Positions 1 to 8,198 of a stretch of 64,000 nucleotides of DNA are shown here, in pieces. Both the position numbers and the translations under genes were made by a program. The DNA is from Futiania mangrovi. Lineage in GTDB: Bacteria; Pseudomonadota; Alphaproteobacteria; Futianiales; Futianiaceae. The stretch is from the NCBI RefSeq assembly GCF_024158125.1, contig NZ_JAMZFT010000002.1:496001-560000 (forward strand), read 5' to 3'. Below the pieces are notes generated by a model. The model searched no databases. It had not been told where the DNA came from and worked only from the letters and a program-made list of their open reading frames with translations. Numbering within the stretch: position 1 is the first letter of the stretch; each line of letters begins with the position of its first letter.

Positions 1-963
1 CGCCGCGCTGTCAACGTCCTCCCGGCCCTCGACAATCTGCGCGACGGTCGCGGCCAGAGGCATCTCGACGCCCGCCCGGTCCGCGCGCTCGCAGATGGCG
101 GCGGCGGTCCACGCGCCTTCCACGGTGCCCCCGGCGCGGTCCGCAGCGCCCGCGGGCGTCTGCCCCTCGCCCAGCGCCAGGCCATACCGGTAGTTCCGCG
201 ACTGCGTGCTGGTGCAGGTCAGCACCACGTCGCCCAGCCCGGACAGGCCCATGAGCGTCGTCTCCTCTCCGCCCAGCGCGGCGGCAAGACGCCGGATCTC
301 CGCGAAGCCGCGCGCGGTCAGGGCGGCGCGTGCGCTCTCTCCGAAGCCGCGGCCCATGACGATGCCGCAGGCGATCGCCAGCACGTTCTTCGCCGCCCCG
401 CCGAGTGCCGCCCCCGTCAGGTCCGGCGACCAGTAGGGCCGGAACGCCGGGCCGCTCAGCGCTTCGCACAGGGCAAGCCCCGTGGTCTCGTCCGGCATGG
501 CGAGGGTGACCGCCGTTGGCAGCCCGCGTGCCACGTCGGCGGCGAAACTCGGCCCCGTCAGCAGGGCCAGCGGAACCTCGCCCAGCACCTCGCGCGTCGT
601 CTCGTGCGGCAGGAGGCCCGTGCCGCGCTCCACCCCCTTGGCAGTCAGCACGACGGGCACGTCCGCGCCGAGGTAGGGCCGAAGCTCGCCCGCCACTCCC
701 CGCCAGCCCTGCGCCGGTACCGCGGCGACGATCAGCCCGGCCCCGGCGGCGTCGCCCAGCCGGCCGGTCGGGCGGATGCGGGGATCGAGCGCGAGGCCCG
801 GCAGGCGGGCACGGTTCTCACCGTCGCGGGCGAGTGCCGCTGCATGCGCCGGGTCGCGCGTCCACAGGGTCACGGCCCGTCCCCCGCGCGCAATCAGCAG
901 CGCGAGCGCCGTTCCCCAGGCCCCGGCGCCGAGCACCGCGACTGGCCGATCATCGTTCAGCAT
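1..963 (-). CDS. gpsA: Glycerol-3-phosphate dehydrogenase [NAD(P)+], 3' end cut by window edge
   Basis: Cytosolic enzyme that reduces dihydroxyacetone phosphate to sn-glycerol-3-phosphate, the backbone precursor of phospholipids. The leftward frame opens with ATG at 963 and stays open for all 321 codons to base 1, so the last few residues and the stop lie outside the window (family length is about 325-340 aa). The N-terminus has the dinucleotide motif GAGAWGTALA, then LLTGPSFA, GAALGGAAKNVLAIACG with the catalytic lysine, and GLSGLGDVVLTCTS, all in family order. It lies 103 bp downstream of tsaD on the same strand, a common alphaproteobacterial pairing. Identification is secure; only the C-terminus is missing. 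Confidence 0.95.
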   Translation of the reverse strand, partial: MLNDDRPVAVLGAGAWGTALALLIARGGRAVTLWTRDPAHAAALARDGENRARLPGLALDPRIRPTGRLGDAAGAGLIVAAVPAQGWRGVAGELRPYLGADVPVVLTAKGVERGTGLLPHETTREVLGEVPLALLTGPSFAADVARGLPTAVTLAMPDETTGLALCEALSGPAFRPYWSPDLTGAALGGAAKNVLAIACGIVMGRGFGESARAALTARGFAEIRRLAAALGGEETTLMGLSGLGDVVLTCTSTQSRNYRYGLALGEGQTPAGAADRAGGTVEGAWTAAAICERADRAGVEMPLAATVAQIVEGREDVDSAA

Positions 964-1066
964 GGCCTTCCGCCTCGATTCGGACCGCGTTCAGGTCTCG
1001 CGGGGCAGACTAGCGGCGGGGCCGACGGGCGCAAGCCCCCGGCGCGCCGCCGCGCCCGCCTTGCGG

Positions 1067-2155
1067 TCAGGCCTTCACGCCTGCGCCCGGCGCGGGCGGG
1101 GCGTCGGTGTCCAGCGGCCAGCGCGCGCGCGGCGTGACCGTCAGCGGATCGGTGAGGCCGAGGGCCAGCCGCTCGATCCCCGCCCAGGCAATCATCGCGG
1201 CATTGTCGGTACAGAGCCGCAGCGGCGGGGCCACGAAATCGAAGCCTTCCCGCGCGGCGAGCGCCGTCAGTCCCTCGCGCAGCGCGCCATTCGCCGCGAC
1301 GCCGCCGGCGACGACGAAGCCGGCCCTACCGGCCTGACCGGTGAGCGCGCGGAAGGCGGCCATGGCGCGGCGGCTCTTCTCGACCAGCACGTCCACGACC
1401 GCGGCCTGAAACCCCGCGGCGATGTCGGCGACGGGTGCATCGGGGTGTGTCTCGCGCGCGCGCCGCACGGCGGTCTTGAGCCCCGAGAAGGAAAGGTCGC
1501 AGCCCGGCCGGTCGAGCAGCGGACGCGGCAGCGGTATGGCCGCGGGGTCGCCCTCGCGCGCGGCGCGCTCCACGGCGGGTCCGCCGGGATAGCCCAGGCC
1601 CAGAAGCTTCGCGGTCTTGTCGAACGCCTCGCCCGCGGCGTCGTCGATGGTCGTGCCGAGGCGGCGATAGCGCCCAACTCCTTCGACGGCCAGCAGCTGG
1701 CAATGCCCGCCGGAGACGAGCAGCAGAAGATAGGGGAAGGGCGCGTTCCCGGCGATCCGGGGGGAGAGCGCGTGGCCTTCGAGATGGTTCACGGCGACGA
1801 GCGGCTTGCCCGTGGCCGCGGCGATCCCCTTGCCGGTCATCAGGCCGACGATCACGCCGCCGATCAGGCCCGGCCCCGCGGTCGCGGCCACGGCGTCGAG
1901 GGCCTCGTAGCCGACGCCCGCCCTCTCCATCGCTTCCATGACGAGATGGTCGATGTGGCGGACGTGCTGGCGGGCCGCGATCTCCGGCACGACGCCGCCA
2001 TAGGGTGCATGCTCGGCGGTCTGGGACAGCAGCGCCTCGGCCAGGATCTCCCCGCCTGCGCCCGGCCGACCGCGCACGACGGCGGCGGCCGTCTCGTCGC
2101 AGCTCGACTCGATGCCCAGCACCGTCAGCGGCCGGTGTCCTTCGTCCAATTGCAT
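1067..2155 (-). CDS. tsaD: tRNA N6-adenosine threonylcarbamoyltransferase TsaD
   Basis: Cytosolic ASKHA-fold enzyme that transfers the threonylcarbamoyl group to A37 of ANN-decoding tRNAs, as part of the TsaB-TsaD-TsaE system. The protein of 362 aa shows the start region [15 protein letters not shown], the metal-binding HVRHIDH segment, the [14 protein letters not shown] nucleotide loop, LLLLVSGGH and the C-terminal [13 protein letters not shown]. The frame continues upstream to 2215, but I chose the ATG at 2155 (MQLDEGHRP), which has AGAGG just upstream and matches the usual N-terminus. It is divergent from hemC, with 98 bp between the starts, an arrangement common in this class. Confidence 0.95.
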   Translation of the reverse strand: MQLDEGHRPLTVLGIESSCDETAAAVVRGRPGAGGEILAEALLSQTAEHAPYGGVVPEIAARQHVRHIDHLVMEAMERAGVGYEALDAVAATAGPGLIGGVIVGLMTGKGIAAATGKPLVAVNHLEGHALSPRIAGNAPFPYLLLLVSGGHCQLLAVEGVGRYRRLGTTIDDAAGEAFDKTAKLLGLGYPGGPAVERAAREGDPAAIPLPRPLLDRPGCDLSFSGLKTAVRRARETHPDAPVADIAAGFQAAVVDVLVEKSRRAMAAFRALTGQAGRAGFVVAGGVAANGALREGLTALAAREGFDFVAPPLRLCTDNAAMIAWAGIERLALGLTDPLTVTPRARWPLDTDAPPAPGAGVKA

Positions 2156-2253
2156 GCCTCTCGAAACGTCGCGTATAGGAGGACGGTCCGGCGCGCGCCG
2201 GATCCGACTGCGCACGAGGTATAGCGCGGGGCCAGCCCCCGCAAGGAGCGGTT

Positions 2254-3180
2254 TTGCAACGCATCATCCGATTGGGCACGCGGGCGAGCCCGCTGGCGCT
2301 CGCCCAGGCCGAGGAAACGCGCGACCGGCTGCGCGCGGCGCACGACCTGCCGCCGGAGGCGGTGGAGATCGTGCCGATCAAGACGACGGGCGACCAGGTG
2401 CTCGACCGCGCGCTGTCGGAGATCGGCGGCAAGGGCCTCTTCACCAAGGAGATCGAGGAAGCGCTCTTCGACGGTCGCATCGACATCGCTGTCCATTCCA
2501 TGAAGGATCTGCCGACCCGCTTGCCGGAGGGGCTGACGCTCGCCGCGGTCCTGCCGCGCGAGGATGTGCGCGACGCCTTCATCTCGCCCACGGCACGCTC
2601 GCTCGCCGATCTGCCCCAAGGCGCCATCGTCGGCACCGCCTCGCTGCGGCGTCAGGCCCAGGTGCGCCGCCGAAGGCCCGACCTGCAGGTGATCACCTTC
2701 CGCGGCAATGTGCAGACGCGCCTGCGCAAGCTGGAGGAGGGGCAGGCAGCGGCCACCTTCCTCGCGATGGCCGGTCTGAACCGGCTCGGGCGTCCCGACG
2801 TCGCGACGCGCGCGATGGCCGCCGAAGAGATGCTGCCGGCGGTCGCGCAAGGGGCCATCGGGCTGGAGATCCGTGCCGACGACGATACGACGCGGCTTGC
2901 GGTCGCCCCGCTCGACGACCCCGACACGGCGGATTGCGTGGCGACCGAGCGGGGCTTCCTGGACGCGCTCGACGGTTCTTGCCGCACGCCGATCGCGGGG
3001 CTTGCCCGGCTCGACGGCGGTGACGTCGTGTTCCAGGGCGAGATCCTGCGCCCCGACGGCAGCGAAGCGCACTCGATCGCCACGCGGGGGCCGAGAGCCG
3101 ACGGCGCGCGGTTGGGGTACGAGGCGGGCCAGCTTCTTCGCAGCCGCGCCGGGCCCGGCTTCTTCGACCATCTCGGCTGA
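2254..3180 (+). CDS. hemC: Porphobilinogen deaminase (hydroxymethylbilane synthase)
   Basis: Joins four porphobilinogens into hydroxymethylbilane in the cytosolic heme pathway. At 308 aa it has normal length. Visible landmarks are [14 protein letters not shown], the GGKGLFTKE loop, the substrate-site HSMKDLP with its catalytic Asp near residue 85, [10 protein letters not shown], and DGSCRTPI, whose Cys243 carries the dipyrromethane cofactor. The start codon is TTG at 2254, preceded by AAGGAG 5-6 nt upstream; no ATG in this frame would preserve the conserved N-terminus. It is followed after 16 nt by hemD, so the two are probably co-transcribed and supply heme for the cytochromes implied elsewhere in the window. 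Confidence 0.96.
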   Translation: MQRIIRLGTRASPLALAQAEETRDRLRAAHDLPPEAVEIVPIKTTGDQVLDRALSEIGGKGLFTKEIEEALFDGRIDIAVHSMKDLPTRLPEGLTLAAVLPREDVRDAFISPTARSLADLPQGAIVGTASLRRQAQVRRRRPDLQVITFRGNVQTRLRKLEEGQAAATFLAMAGLNRLGRPDVATRAMAAEEMLPAVAQGAIGLEIRADDDTTRLAVAPLDDPDTADCVATERGFLDALDGSCRTPIAGLARLDGGDVVFQGEILRPDGSEAHSIATRGPRADGARLGYEAGQLLRSRAGPGFFDHLG

Positions 3181-3196
3181 CCGGGCGAGGCGGGCC

Positions 3197-3907
3197 ATGC
3201 GCGTGCTGCTGACCCGGCCCGCCGAGGATGCCGCGCGCACGGCCGCAGCCTTCGCGGGGCGAGGGGCGGAGACGATGTGCGCGCCGGTGATGCAGATCCG
3301 GATGCGGACTGTCGCGCCGGAGGCTCTGCGGCAGGTATTGACGGGGGCCCAGACCCTGCTCGTCACGAGTGCGAACGGCGCCCGCGCGTTTGCCGCCGCC
3401 GTGCCTGAGCGCGGCTATCGCGTCCTCGCGGTCGGCCCCGCGAGTGCCGACGCTGCGCGCGATGCGGGCTTTGCCGATGTGCTGGCGGCCGACGGCGACG
3501 TTCATGCGCTCGCTGCGCTGGTGCGGGGGCGTGTGACGCCGGACGGCGGGCCTCTCGTTCACGTCGCGGGCACGCACCGGGCGGGCGACCTCGCGGCGAT
3601 GCTGGCGCGCGACGGGTTCGAGGTGCGCCGCCTCGTCCTGTATGAGGCCGTGCCCGTGCCGGCGCTCGACCCCGGTGTGCAAAAGGCCCTGGCGGCGGGA
3701 CAGATCGATGCCGTGGCGCACTTCTCGCCGCGCAGTGCGCGGGTGTTCGAGGAGTTGCTTGCGGCTGCCGGGCTCGCGGCGCAGGCAGGGTCGCTCGACG
3801 CGCTGTGCCTCAGCCGTGCCGTGGCCGATGCGCTGCGCCTGCCGTGGCGCACCCGCCGCATCGCGGAACATCCCGAGGTTGAAGCGCTTGCCGCGCTCGT
3901 CCCATAA
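3197..3907 (+). CDS. hemD: Uroporphyrinogen-III synthase
   Basis: Closes and inverts ring D of hydroxymethylbilane to give uroporphyrinogen III. The 236-aa protein starts MRVLLTRPAEDAARTA, typical of the family, and has the segment LLVTSANGARAF, a second domain beginning LVHVAGTHRAGDLA, and the C-terminal LCLSRAVADALR. HemD sequences are poorly conserved, so position directly after hemC and overall length carry weight. The ATG at 3197 lies 16 nt after the hemC stop, with GGCGAGGCGGG upstream. It ends 95 nt before the Mic60-like gene. Confidence 0.92.
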   Translation: MRVLLTRPAEDAARTAAAFAGRGAETMCAPVMQIRMRTVAPEALRQVLTGAQTLLVTSANGARAFAAAVPERGYRVLAVGPASADAARDAGFADVLAADGDVHALAALVRGRVTPDGGPLVHVAGTHRAGDLAAMLARDGFEVRRLVLYEAVPVPALDPGVQKALAAGQIDAVAHFSPRSARVFEELLAAAGLAAQAGSLDALCLSRAVADALRLPWRTRRIAEHPEVEALAALVP

Positions 3908-4002
3908 GGGAAAGGTATACCCGCCCTTCGGCTGGTGGCAGGCCTGCATGCCACATGCTAGGGTCGCCTCCGGCAGGTGCACGACAGAGTTGAGGACAGC
4001 AG

Positions 4003-5310
4003 ATGAGCCAGACGCGGGAGCCAGGCGCCGAACAGGAGGTGTCGGCAGACGCGCCGCAAGGCGCCGCGGAGCCGGGGGCGGAAACGGCGCCTGCGGACGT
4101 CCGGGAAACCGGCGCGGATGCCGCTGGACACGACTCCGGGCCAGACTCGGAACACCAGTCCGAACATGCCGAACATTCCGAACCCGATGAAGGCCGGCCG
4201 GCGAGCTTCTACGTTGCCGCGGTGCTGGCACTGCTGATCGCGGGCGGCGTTGGCTTTGCGGCGATCCAGCCCTGGCTGGCGCGGAACCTGCCTGCCTCGC
4301 TCGCCGATTACGTCGCGCCGCGGACAGTGGATCCGCGGGTCGCTGCCCTGGAGGACGAGATTGCTGCCCTGCGGGATCGGATTGCCGCGCAGCCCGCGCC
4401 TCAACCGGGTGCGTCGCCCGAGGAGGTGCGCGGTCTCGCGCAAGGGCTGACCGACATGACAGAGCGTCTCGCCGTCGTCGAGGAGCGGATCGAAGCGGAG
4501 CCGGCGGAGCCGCAGCAGGCACCGCTTCCCCAGGAGGTTCTGGACCGCATCGCGGCACTGGAAACCGCCATCGCGGCGCTTCAGCCTGCCGAGGGCGGGG
4601 CGGGAGCGCAAACGGTTGCGGAGACGCTGGCGCCGATGACCGCGCGCATCGCCGACCTGGAGCGCGAGCTTGCCTCGGTGCGCGAGGCGCGCAACGTCTC
4701 CGCGCTCGACCAGGAGATCGAAACACTGCGCCAGCGTCTCGCCGAAGTCGAGGCCGCCCGCGGCGACGCGGCCGCAGCGAAGGCGGTTGCGCTGGCCCGG
4801 CTGTCCTCGGACGTCGGCGAAGGGCGGGCTTTCGACACCTCGTTGCAGACGTTCCGCGGCGTCTGGGGCGATGCGGTTTCGCTCCCGGCGCTGGAGGCCT
4901 ACGCGGGGACGGGTCTTCCCGACATCGAGGCGTTGCGCCGGTCCTTCCCCGCGGCTGCCCGCGCGACGCAGCGCGCAGCTGCCGTGCCGGAAGATGCCGG
5001 GCTTCTCGACCGCCTGTGGGGCAGTGCGCGCACACTCGTGACCGTCCGGCCAGCCGGTGACAGCGAAGGCACGTCGGTCGGCGCGATCCTGTCGCGTGCC
5101 GAGGCCAAGCTCGCCCGTGGCGACCTTTCGGGCGCCGTTGCGGATCTGACGGCGCTGCCGCCCTCCGCCGCGGGCGCAGAAGAGATGGCCGCGTGGAGGG
5201 CCAAAGCCGAGGGCCGCCTCGATGCGCTCGCCGAACTCGACGCGCTGGAGACCCGGGCGCTGTCGGAGCTTGCGGGTACCGGGAGTGCGCCGGAGGGCGG
5301 CACGAAATGA
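4003..5310 (+). CDS. Mic60/mitofilin-like inner-membrane protein (COG4223 type)
   Basis: A 435-aa protein with an acidic, low-complexity N-terminus (about residues 1-65), one membrane segment (about 69-89, VAAVLALLIAGGVGFAAI), a long coiled-coil stretch rich in Glu, Arg and Ala (about 100-260), and a C-terminal helical domain like that of mitofilin. Alphaproteobacterial Mic60 relatives occupy exactly this place, between hemC/hemD and hemY, and have been linked to shaping intracytoplasmic membranes and to contacts with the outer membrane; in mitochondria Mic60 organises crista junctions. The acidic head would face the cytoplasm and the coiled coil the periplasm. The stop overlaps the hemY start (ATGA), so the two are translationally coupled. 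Name by architecture and synteny, not by a specific catalytic motif. Confidence 0.85.
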   Translation: MSQTREPGAEQEVSADAPQGAAEPGAETAPADVRETGADAAGHDSGPDSEHQSEHAEHSEPDEGRPASFYVAAVLALLIAGGVGFAAIQPWLARNLPASLADYVAPRTVDPRVAALEDEIAALRDRIAAQPAPQPGASPEEVRGLAQGLTDMTERLAVVEERIEAEPAEPQQAPLPQEVLDRIAALETAIAALQPAEGGAGAQTVAETLAPMTARIADLERELASVREARNVSALDQEIETLRQRLAEVEAARGDAAAAKAVALARLSSDVGEGRAFDTSLQTFRGVWGDAVSLPALEAYAGTGLPDIEALRRSFPAAARATQRAAAVPEDAGLLDRLWGSARTLVTVRPAGDSEGTSVGAILSRAEAKLARGDLSGAVADLTALPPSAAGAEEMAAWRAKAEGRLDALAELDALETRALSELAGTGSAPEGGTK

Positions 5311-6893
5311 TCCGTGTCCTCATTACGCTCGCGGTCCTCCTGTTGCTTGTGGGGGGCGTTGTCTGGGTGTCGGAGCAGCCCGGTGCGGTTTCGGCAACCT
5401 GGTTCGGATGGCGCATCGAGACGAGCGCCGCGGTCGCCGTGTTCGGCCTGCTGATCGCCGGCGGCGTCCTGGGTCTGCTGTTCCTGTTTCTGAGGACGTT
5501 GTGGGTCAGCCCGCGGCGGGTCGGGCGGTACTTCCGGCGCAAGCGCGAGGAAAGCGGGTACGAGGCCCTGTCGCGGGGCCTGGTGGCGGTGGCTGCGGGC
5601 GACGGCAAGGCGGCGGACCGGTTTGCCCGCATCGCCGAACGCAAGCTGGAGCAACCGGCACTGACGCGCCTGCTGAACGCGCAGGCCGCGCAGCTCAATG
5701 GCGACGATGCACGCGCCGAACGCTATTTCGACGCCATGGCCAAGGAGTCCCAGACGGAGCTTCTGGGTTTGCGCGGCCTGATCGTGCAGGCACTGCGCAA
5801 GGGGGACAAGCAGCTCGCCCGCGATCTCGCGGAGAAAGCGCGGGCGCGCGCCCCGCGGACCGCCTGGGCGCACACGACGCTGTTCGATCTCGAGACCGAC
5901 CTTGGGGACTGGGCCAACGCGCGGCGTACGCTGGTGGAGCAGCGCCGGGTGAAGCTCATCGACAAGGGCACCGCGACGCGCCGCGAGGCGGTGCTGACCC
6001 TGGTGCAGGCACGCGATGCGGCGAATGGCGGGCGGCTGGAAGATGCCCGCGCCCTTGCCGTAGACGCTGCGAAGGCCGCACCGGGCCTCGTGCCCGCGGC
6101 GGCCTTGGCTGCGCGGCTGTTGGGGGACGCGGGCGACCAGCGCAAGGCGGCGAAGATCCTGCGCGCGGCCTGGGCGCAGGCGCCGCACCCGGACCTTGCC
6201 ACCGCGTGCATGGGACTCGTGCCCGACGAGGAGACCGCGAGCCGCCGGAAGCGCGTGGAGAAGATGCTCGCGGCCGCTCCAGACCATGCGGAAAGCCGGC
6301 TGACCCGTGCCGAGCTTGCCATTGCGGCAGAGGACTGGACCGCCGCGCGTGAGGCCCTCTCGGGTCTGGACACCGCAGAGGCCGACGCGCGCGTCTGCAC
6401 GCTGATGGCGACGGTCGCGAAGGGCGGCGGCGAAGACGAAGCGATCGTGCGTGCATGGCTTGCCAGGGCGCTCACGGCGCCTCGCGGACCGCAATGGGTT
6501 TGCGAGTCCTGTGGCCACATACCGGCCCGGTGGGAGGCGGTGTGCGCGTCCTGCGGCGCGTTCGACACGCTGGCCTGGCGGCCGGCCGCGGGGGCCGAAA
6601 CCTCGCTTGCCTTGCCTCCGGCCGTCCTGCCCCTGCTGACCGCAGCCGACGAGTCTGCCACTCAGGAGCCTGCGGCGGGCGCGGTCGAGGAGGTACCCGT
6701 TGCCGAGCCGGTGCCGGAGGCTGCTGCGCCAGAGGCGCCGTCAGCCGCGCCGGAACCGGCGCGTCCGAAGCCGGCTTCGGTGGACGCGACCGCCGACCGG
6801 ATGAACCGCGCGCCGGACCTCGATCACAGGCCGGACGATCCGGGCATCGACCCGGATGCCCGCACGGCAGCGCCGGCGCCGCCCCGCTACTGA
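5307..6893 (+). CDS. hemY: HemY-type TPR inner-membrane protein with C-terminal zinc-ribbon
   Basis: A 528-aa membrane protein of the HemY_N family (not the protoporphyrinogen oxidase also called HemY). Residues 1-25 and about 41-66 are hydrophobic membrane segments, with the conserved NLxW-like region between them (here AVSATWFGWRIETS). The middle is a series of TPR helices rich in Ala, Arg and Leu. Near residues 395-425 follows a C-x2-C ... C-x2-C module (WVCESCGH and CASCGAFDTLAW) like the rubredoxin-type metal site in LapB, and then a Pro/Ala/Glu-rich tail of about 100 residues. Translationally coupled to the Mic60-like gene by a 4-nt overlap. Role in heme biosynthesis is inferred in the family and not established. 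Confidence 0.88.
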   Translation: MIRVLITLAVLLLLVGGVVWVSEQPGAVSATWFGWRIETSAAVAVFGLLIAGGVLGLLFLFLRTLWVSPRRVGRYFRRKREESGYEALSRGLVAVAAGDGKAADRFARIAERKLEQPALTRLLNAQAAQLNGDDARAERYFDAMAKESQTELLGLRGLIVQALRKGDKQLARDLAEKARARAPRTAWAHTTLFDLETDLGDWANARRTLVEQRRVKLIDKGTATRREAVLTLVQARDAANGGRLEDARALAVDAAKAAPGLVPAAALAARLLGDAGDQRKAAKILRAAWAQAPHPDLATACMGLVPDEETASRRKRVEKMLAAAPDHAESRLTRAELAIAAEDWTAAREALSGLDTAEADARVCTLMATVAKGGGEDEAIVRAWLARALTAPRGPQWVCESCGHIPARWEAVCASCGAFDTLAWRPAAGAETSLALPPAVLPLLTAADESATQEPAAGAVEEVPVAEPVPEAAAPEAPSAAPEPARPKPASVDATADRMNRAPDLDHRPDDPGIDPDARTAAPAPPRY

Positions 6894-6958
6894 CCGGGCG
6901 CGGCGGGCGCGCGTCCCGGGGGCGCGCGAAAAGCGTGCACTGCGATGGCGTTAGGCTC

Positions 6959-6987
6959 TTGCATCCCGGCGCAAAGGTTCATATGGT
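6959..6987 (+). promoter_or_regulatory. Possible promoter of tRNA-Thr
   Basis: TTGCAT at 6959-6964 and TATGGT at 6982-6987 are separated by 17 bp, a reasonable sigma-70 pair about 43 bp upstream of the tRNA 5' end. The -10 match is weak, so this is tentative. Confidence 0.3.
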
Positions 6988-7029
6988 CCGCGCCGCCTCG
7001 ACGGCGCATGGCCGTCCGATACCCGAAAT

Positions 7030-7104
7030 GCCGGTGTAGCTCAGGGGTAGAGCAGGTCATTCGTAATGACAAGGTCGGGAGTTCAAATCTCTCCACCGGC
7101 ACCA
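7030..7104 (+). tRNA. tRNA-Thr (anticodon CGU)
   Basis: Folds as a full cloverleaf: acceptor GCCGGTG/CACCGGC, D-arm GCTC-AGGGGTA-GAGC, anticodon loop TTCGTAA with CGT at positions 34-36, T-arm GGGAG-TTCAAAT-CTCTC (one G-U pair), discriminator A at 7101 and an encoded CCA at 7102-7104. The first anticodon-stem pair (27-43) is a G-A mismatch; the other four pair. It reads ACG threonine codons. Confidence 0.96.
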
Positions 7105-7244
7105 TCAATTCCAGGGGCATGGGGCAAGACCCGAGAGGCGCCTCGATCTTTCTGGCACGAAGGCGATCGCTGCCCGGCCTCCGGGAGCGATGCAGCCGGT
7201 TTTCCCGGTCGCCGGTCGCCGGTTGCCGCCGGGGCCGAGGGCGC

Positions 7245-7943
7245 TCAGTGGGCCGGGTCGTCGATCAGTGGCGTCGGCTTTGCAAGTTTCAGGAGATCCG
7301 TGCGGTCCCGCACGATGACGCGGTTGCCGTCGACCTCGACCCCATAGGGGCCGAGCGTCCTGATCGCGCGCGACAAGTTCTCCGGCGTCATGCCCAGATA
7401 GGCCGCGAGCCGCCGCTTTTCGATGGGCAGCGTGAACTCCCTCGCGTCCGCAGAGCGGTCGAGATGACGCAGCACATAGTTCGCCAGCCGCTCGACCGAA
7501 TTGCGCAGGCGCAGGTCCTTGGAGTTCTTCACCACCGCGCGATAGCACGCGGCAAGCTCGGTCACGACGGAGCGGGCGAAGGCGTTGTCGGCCTGGAAGA
7601 CCGTGCGCACGTCCTCGGACGGCAGCAGCACGATGCGGCTCTTCTCCAGCGTGCGGGCCGACATGAGATAGGGCGCATCGCGAATCGTCGCTGCAAGAAT
7701 GAAGGTCGCCATCGGGCCCAGCGTCGCCATGGTCGTCTCGCGCCGGTTCCATGTGGCGAACAGCTCGACCATGCCCTCCAGGACGATATGGAGGAAGTCT
7801 GGCGAATCGCCCTCGGTGACCAATTCGATCGCAGGGGGAAAGGTCTGCACATAGGCGCCGCGCACCAGCTGAGCGAAGCTCCCGTCCGACATGTCCTCGA
7901 ACAAGGGCAGGTGCCGGACGTCCTCGAAGTCTGCCTGCCGCAC
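7245..7943 (-). CDS. Crp/Fnr family regulator of nitrate respiration (NarR-like)
   Basis: A 232-aa regulator with an N-terminal cyclic-nucleotide-binding-type beta barrel (about residues 10-125), a dimer helix, and a winged helix-turn-helix (about 175-196). The recognition helix reads TPENLSRAI; its E-x-x-S-R pattern is that of FNR and predicts binding to TTGAT-N4-ATCAA sites, two of which lie in the adjacent spacer. The N-terminal cysteines that hold the FNR iron-sulfur cluster are absent (one Cys only, near 133), so it does not sense oxygen by that route. In Paracoccus the nitrite-responsive NarR has the same place, divergent from a fused narK, and also lacks those cysteines. A heme-based NO sensor of the DNR/NNR type is the alternative. 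Confidence 0.82.
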   Translation of the reverse strand: MRQADFEDVRHLPLFEDMSDGSFAQLVRGAYVQTFPPAIELVTEGDSPDFLHIVLEGMVELFATWNRRETTMATLGPMATFILAATIRDAPYLMSARTLEKSRIVLLPSEDVRTVFQADNAFARSVVTELAACYRAVVKNSKDLRLRNSVERLANYVLRHLDRSADAREFTLPIEKRRLAAYLGMTPENLSRAIRTLGPYGVEVDGNRVIVRDRTDLLKLAKPTPLIDDPAH

Positions 7944-7969
7944 GGCGTCGCCCCCTTCCCGTCGCTCGC

Positions 7970-7983
7970 TTGATTTTTATCAC
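7970..7983. promoter_or_regulatory. FNR/NarR-type box near the regulator start
   Basis: TTGAT-TTTT-ATCAC matches nine of ten bases of the TTGAT-N4-ATCAA consensus. It lies only 26 bp upstream of the regulator ATG at 7943, so on that strand it would sit at or after the transcription start and may mediate autorepression. Relative to narK it is far upstream. Confidence 0.55.
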
Positions 7984-8013
7984 GTGGAGGACGCACCCTT
8001 GTCAAGGGTCGTC

Positions 8014-8027
8014 TTGAAATATATCCA
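8014..8027. promoter_or_regulatory. Degenerate FNR-like half-match
   Basis: TTGAA-ATAT-ATCCA matches eight of ten consensus positions within an AT-rich patch between the two stronger boxes. Function uncertain. Confidence 0.2.
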
Positions 8028-8106
8028 CAGTAACATAGATCTGTTTATGGGCCGTGGATGATAAAGGCTCGCAAATTACTGATTTCGCGCCGAAGATATA
8101 GGCCCA

Positions 8107-8120
8107 TTGATCCAGATCAA
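8107..8120. promoter_or_regulatory. Perfect FNR/NarR box upstream of narK
   Basis: TTGAT-CCAG-ATCAA is an exact consensus palindrome centred 85 bp before the narK ATG. If it acts as a class II site at -41.5, transcription of narKGHJI would start near 8155. It fits the E-x-x-S-R recognition helix of the adjacent regulator. Confidence 0.8.
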
Positions 8121-8198
8121 CTGAATCGGCTGCATGTAAAGGCTTCCTCTGTCGCGTGGCGCCCGCTCCGGGCCGCCTGAGCGCGAGGAGGAGACCTC

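Noticed and set aside
2693-5698. 1001-codon open frame antisense to hemC, hemD and the Mic60-like gene
   Set aside because: It crosses three well-supported genes and their intergenic spacers, and its product is low-complexity Arg/Ala/Pro sequence.
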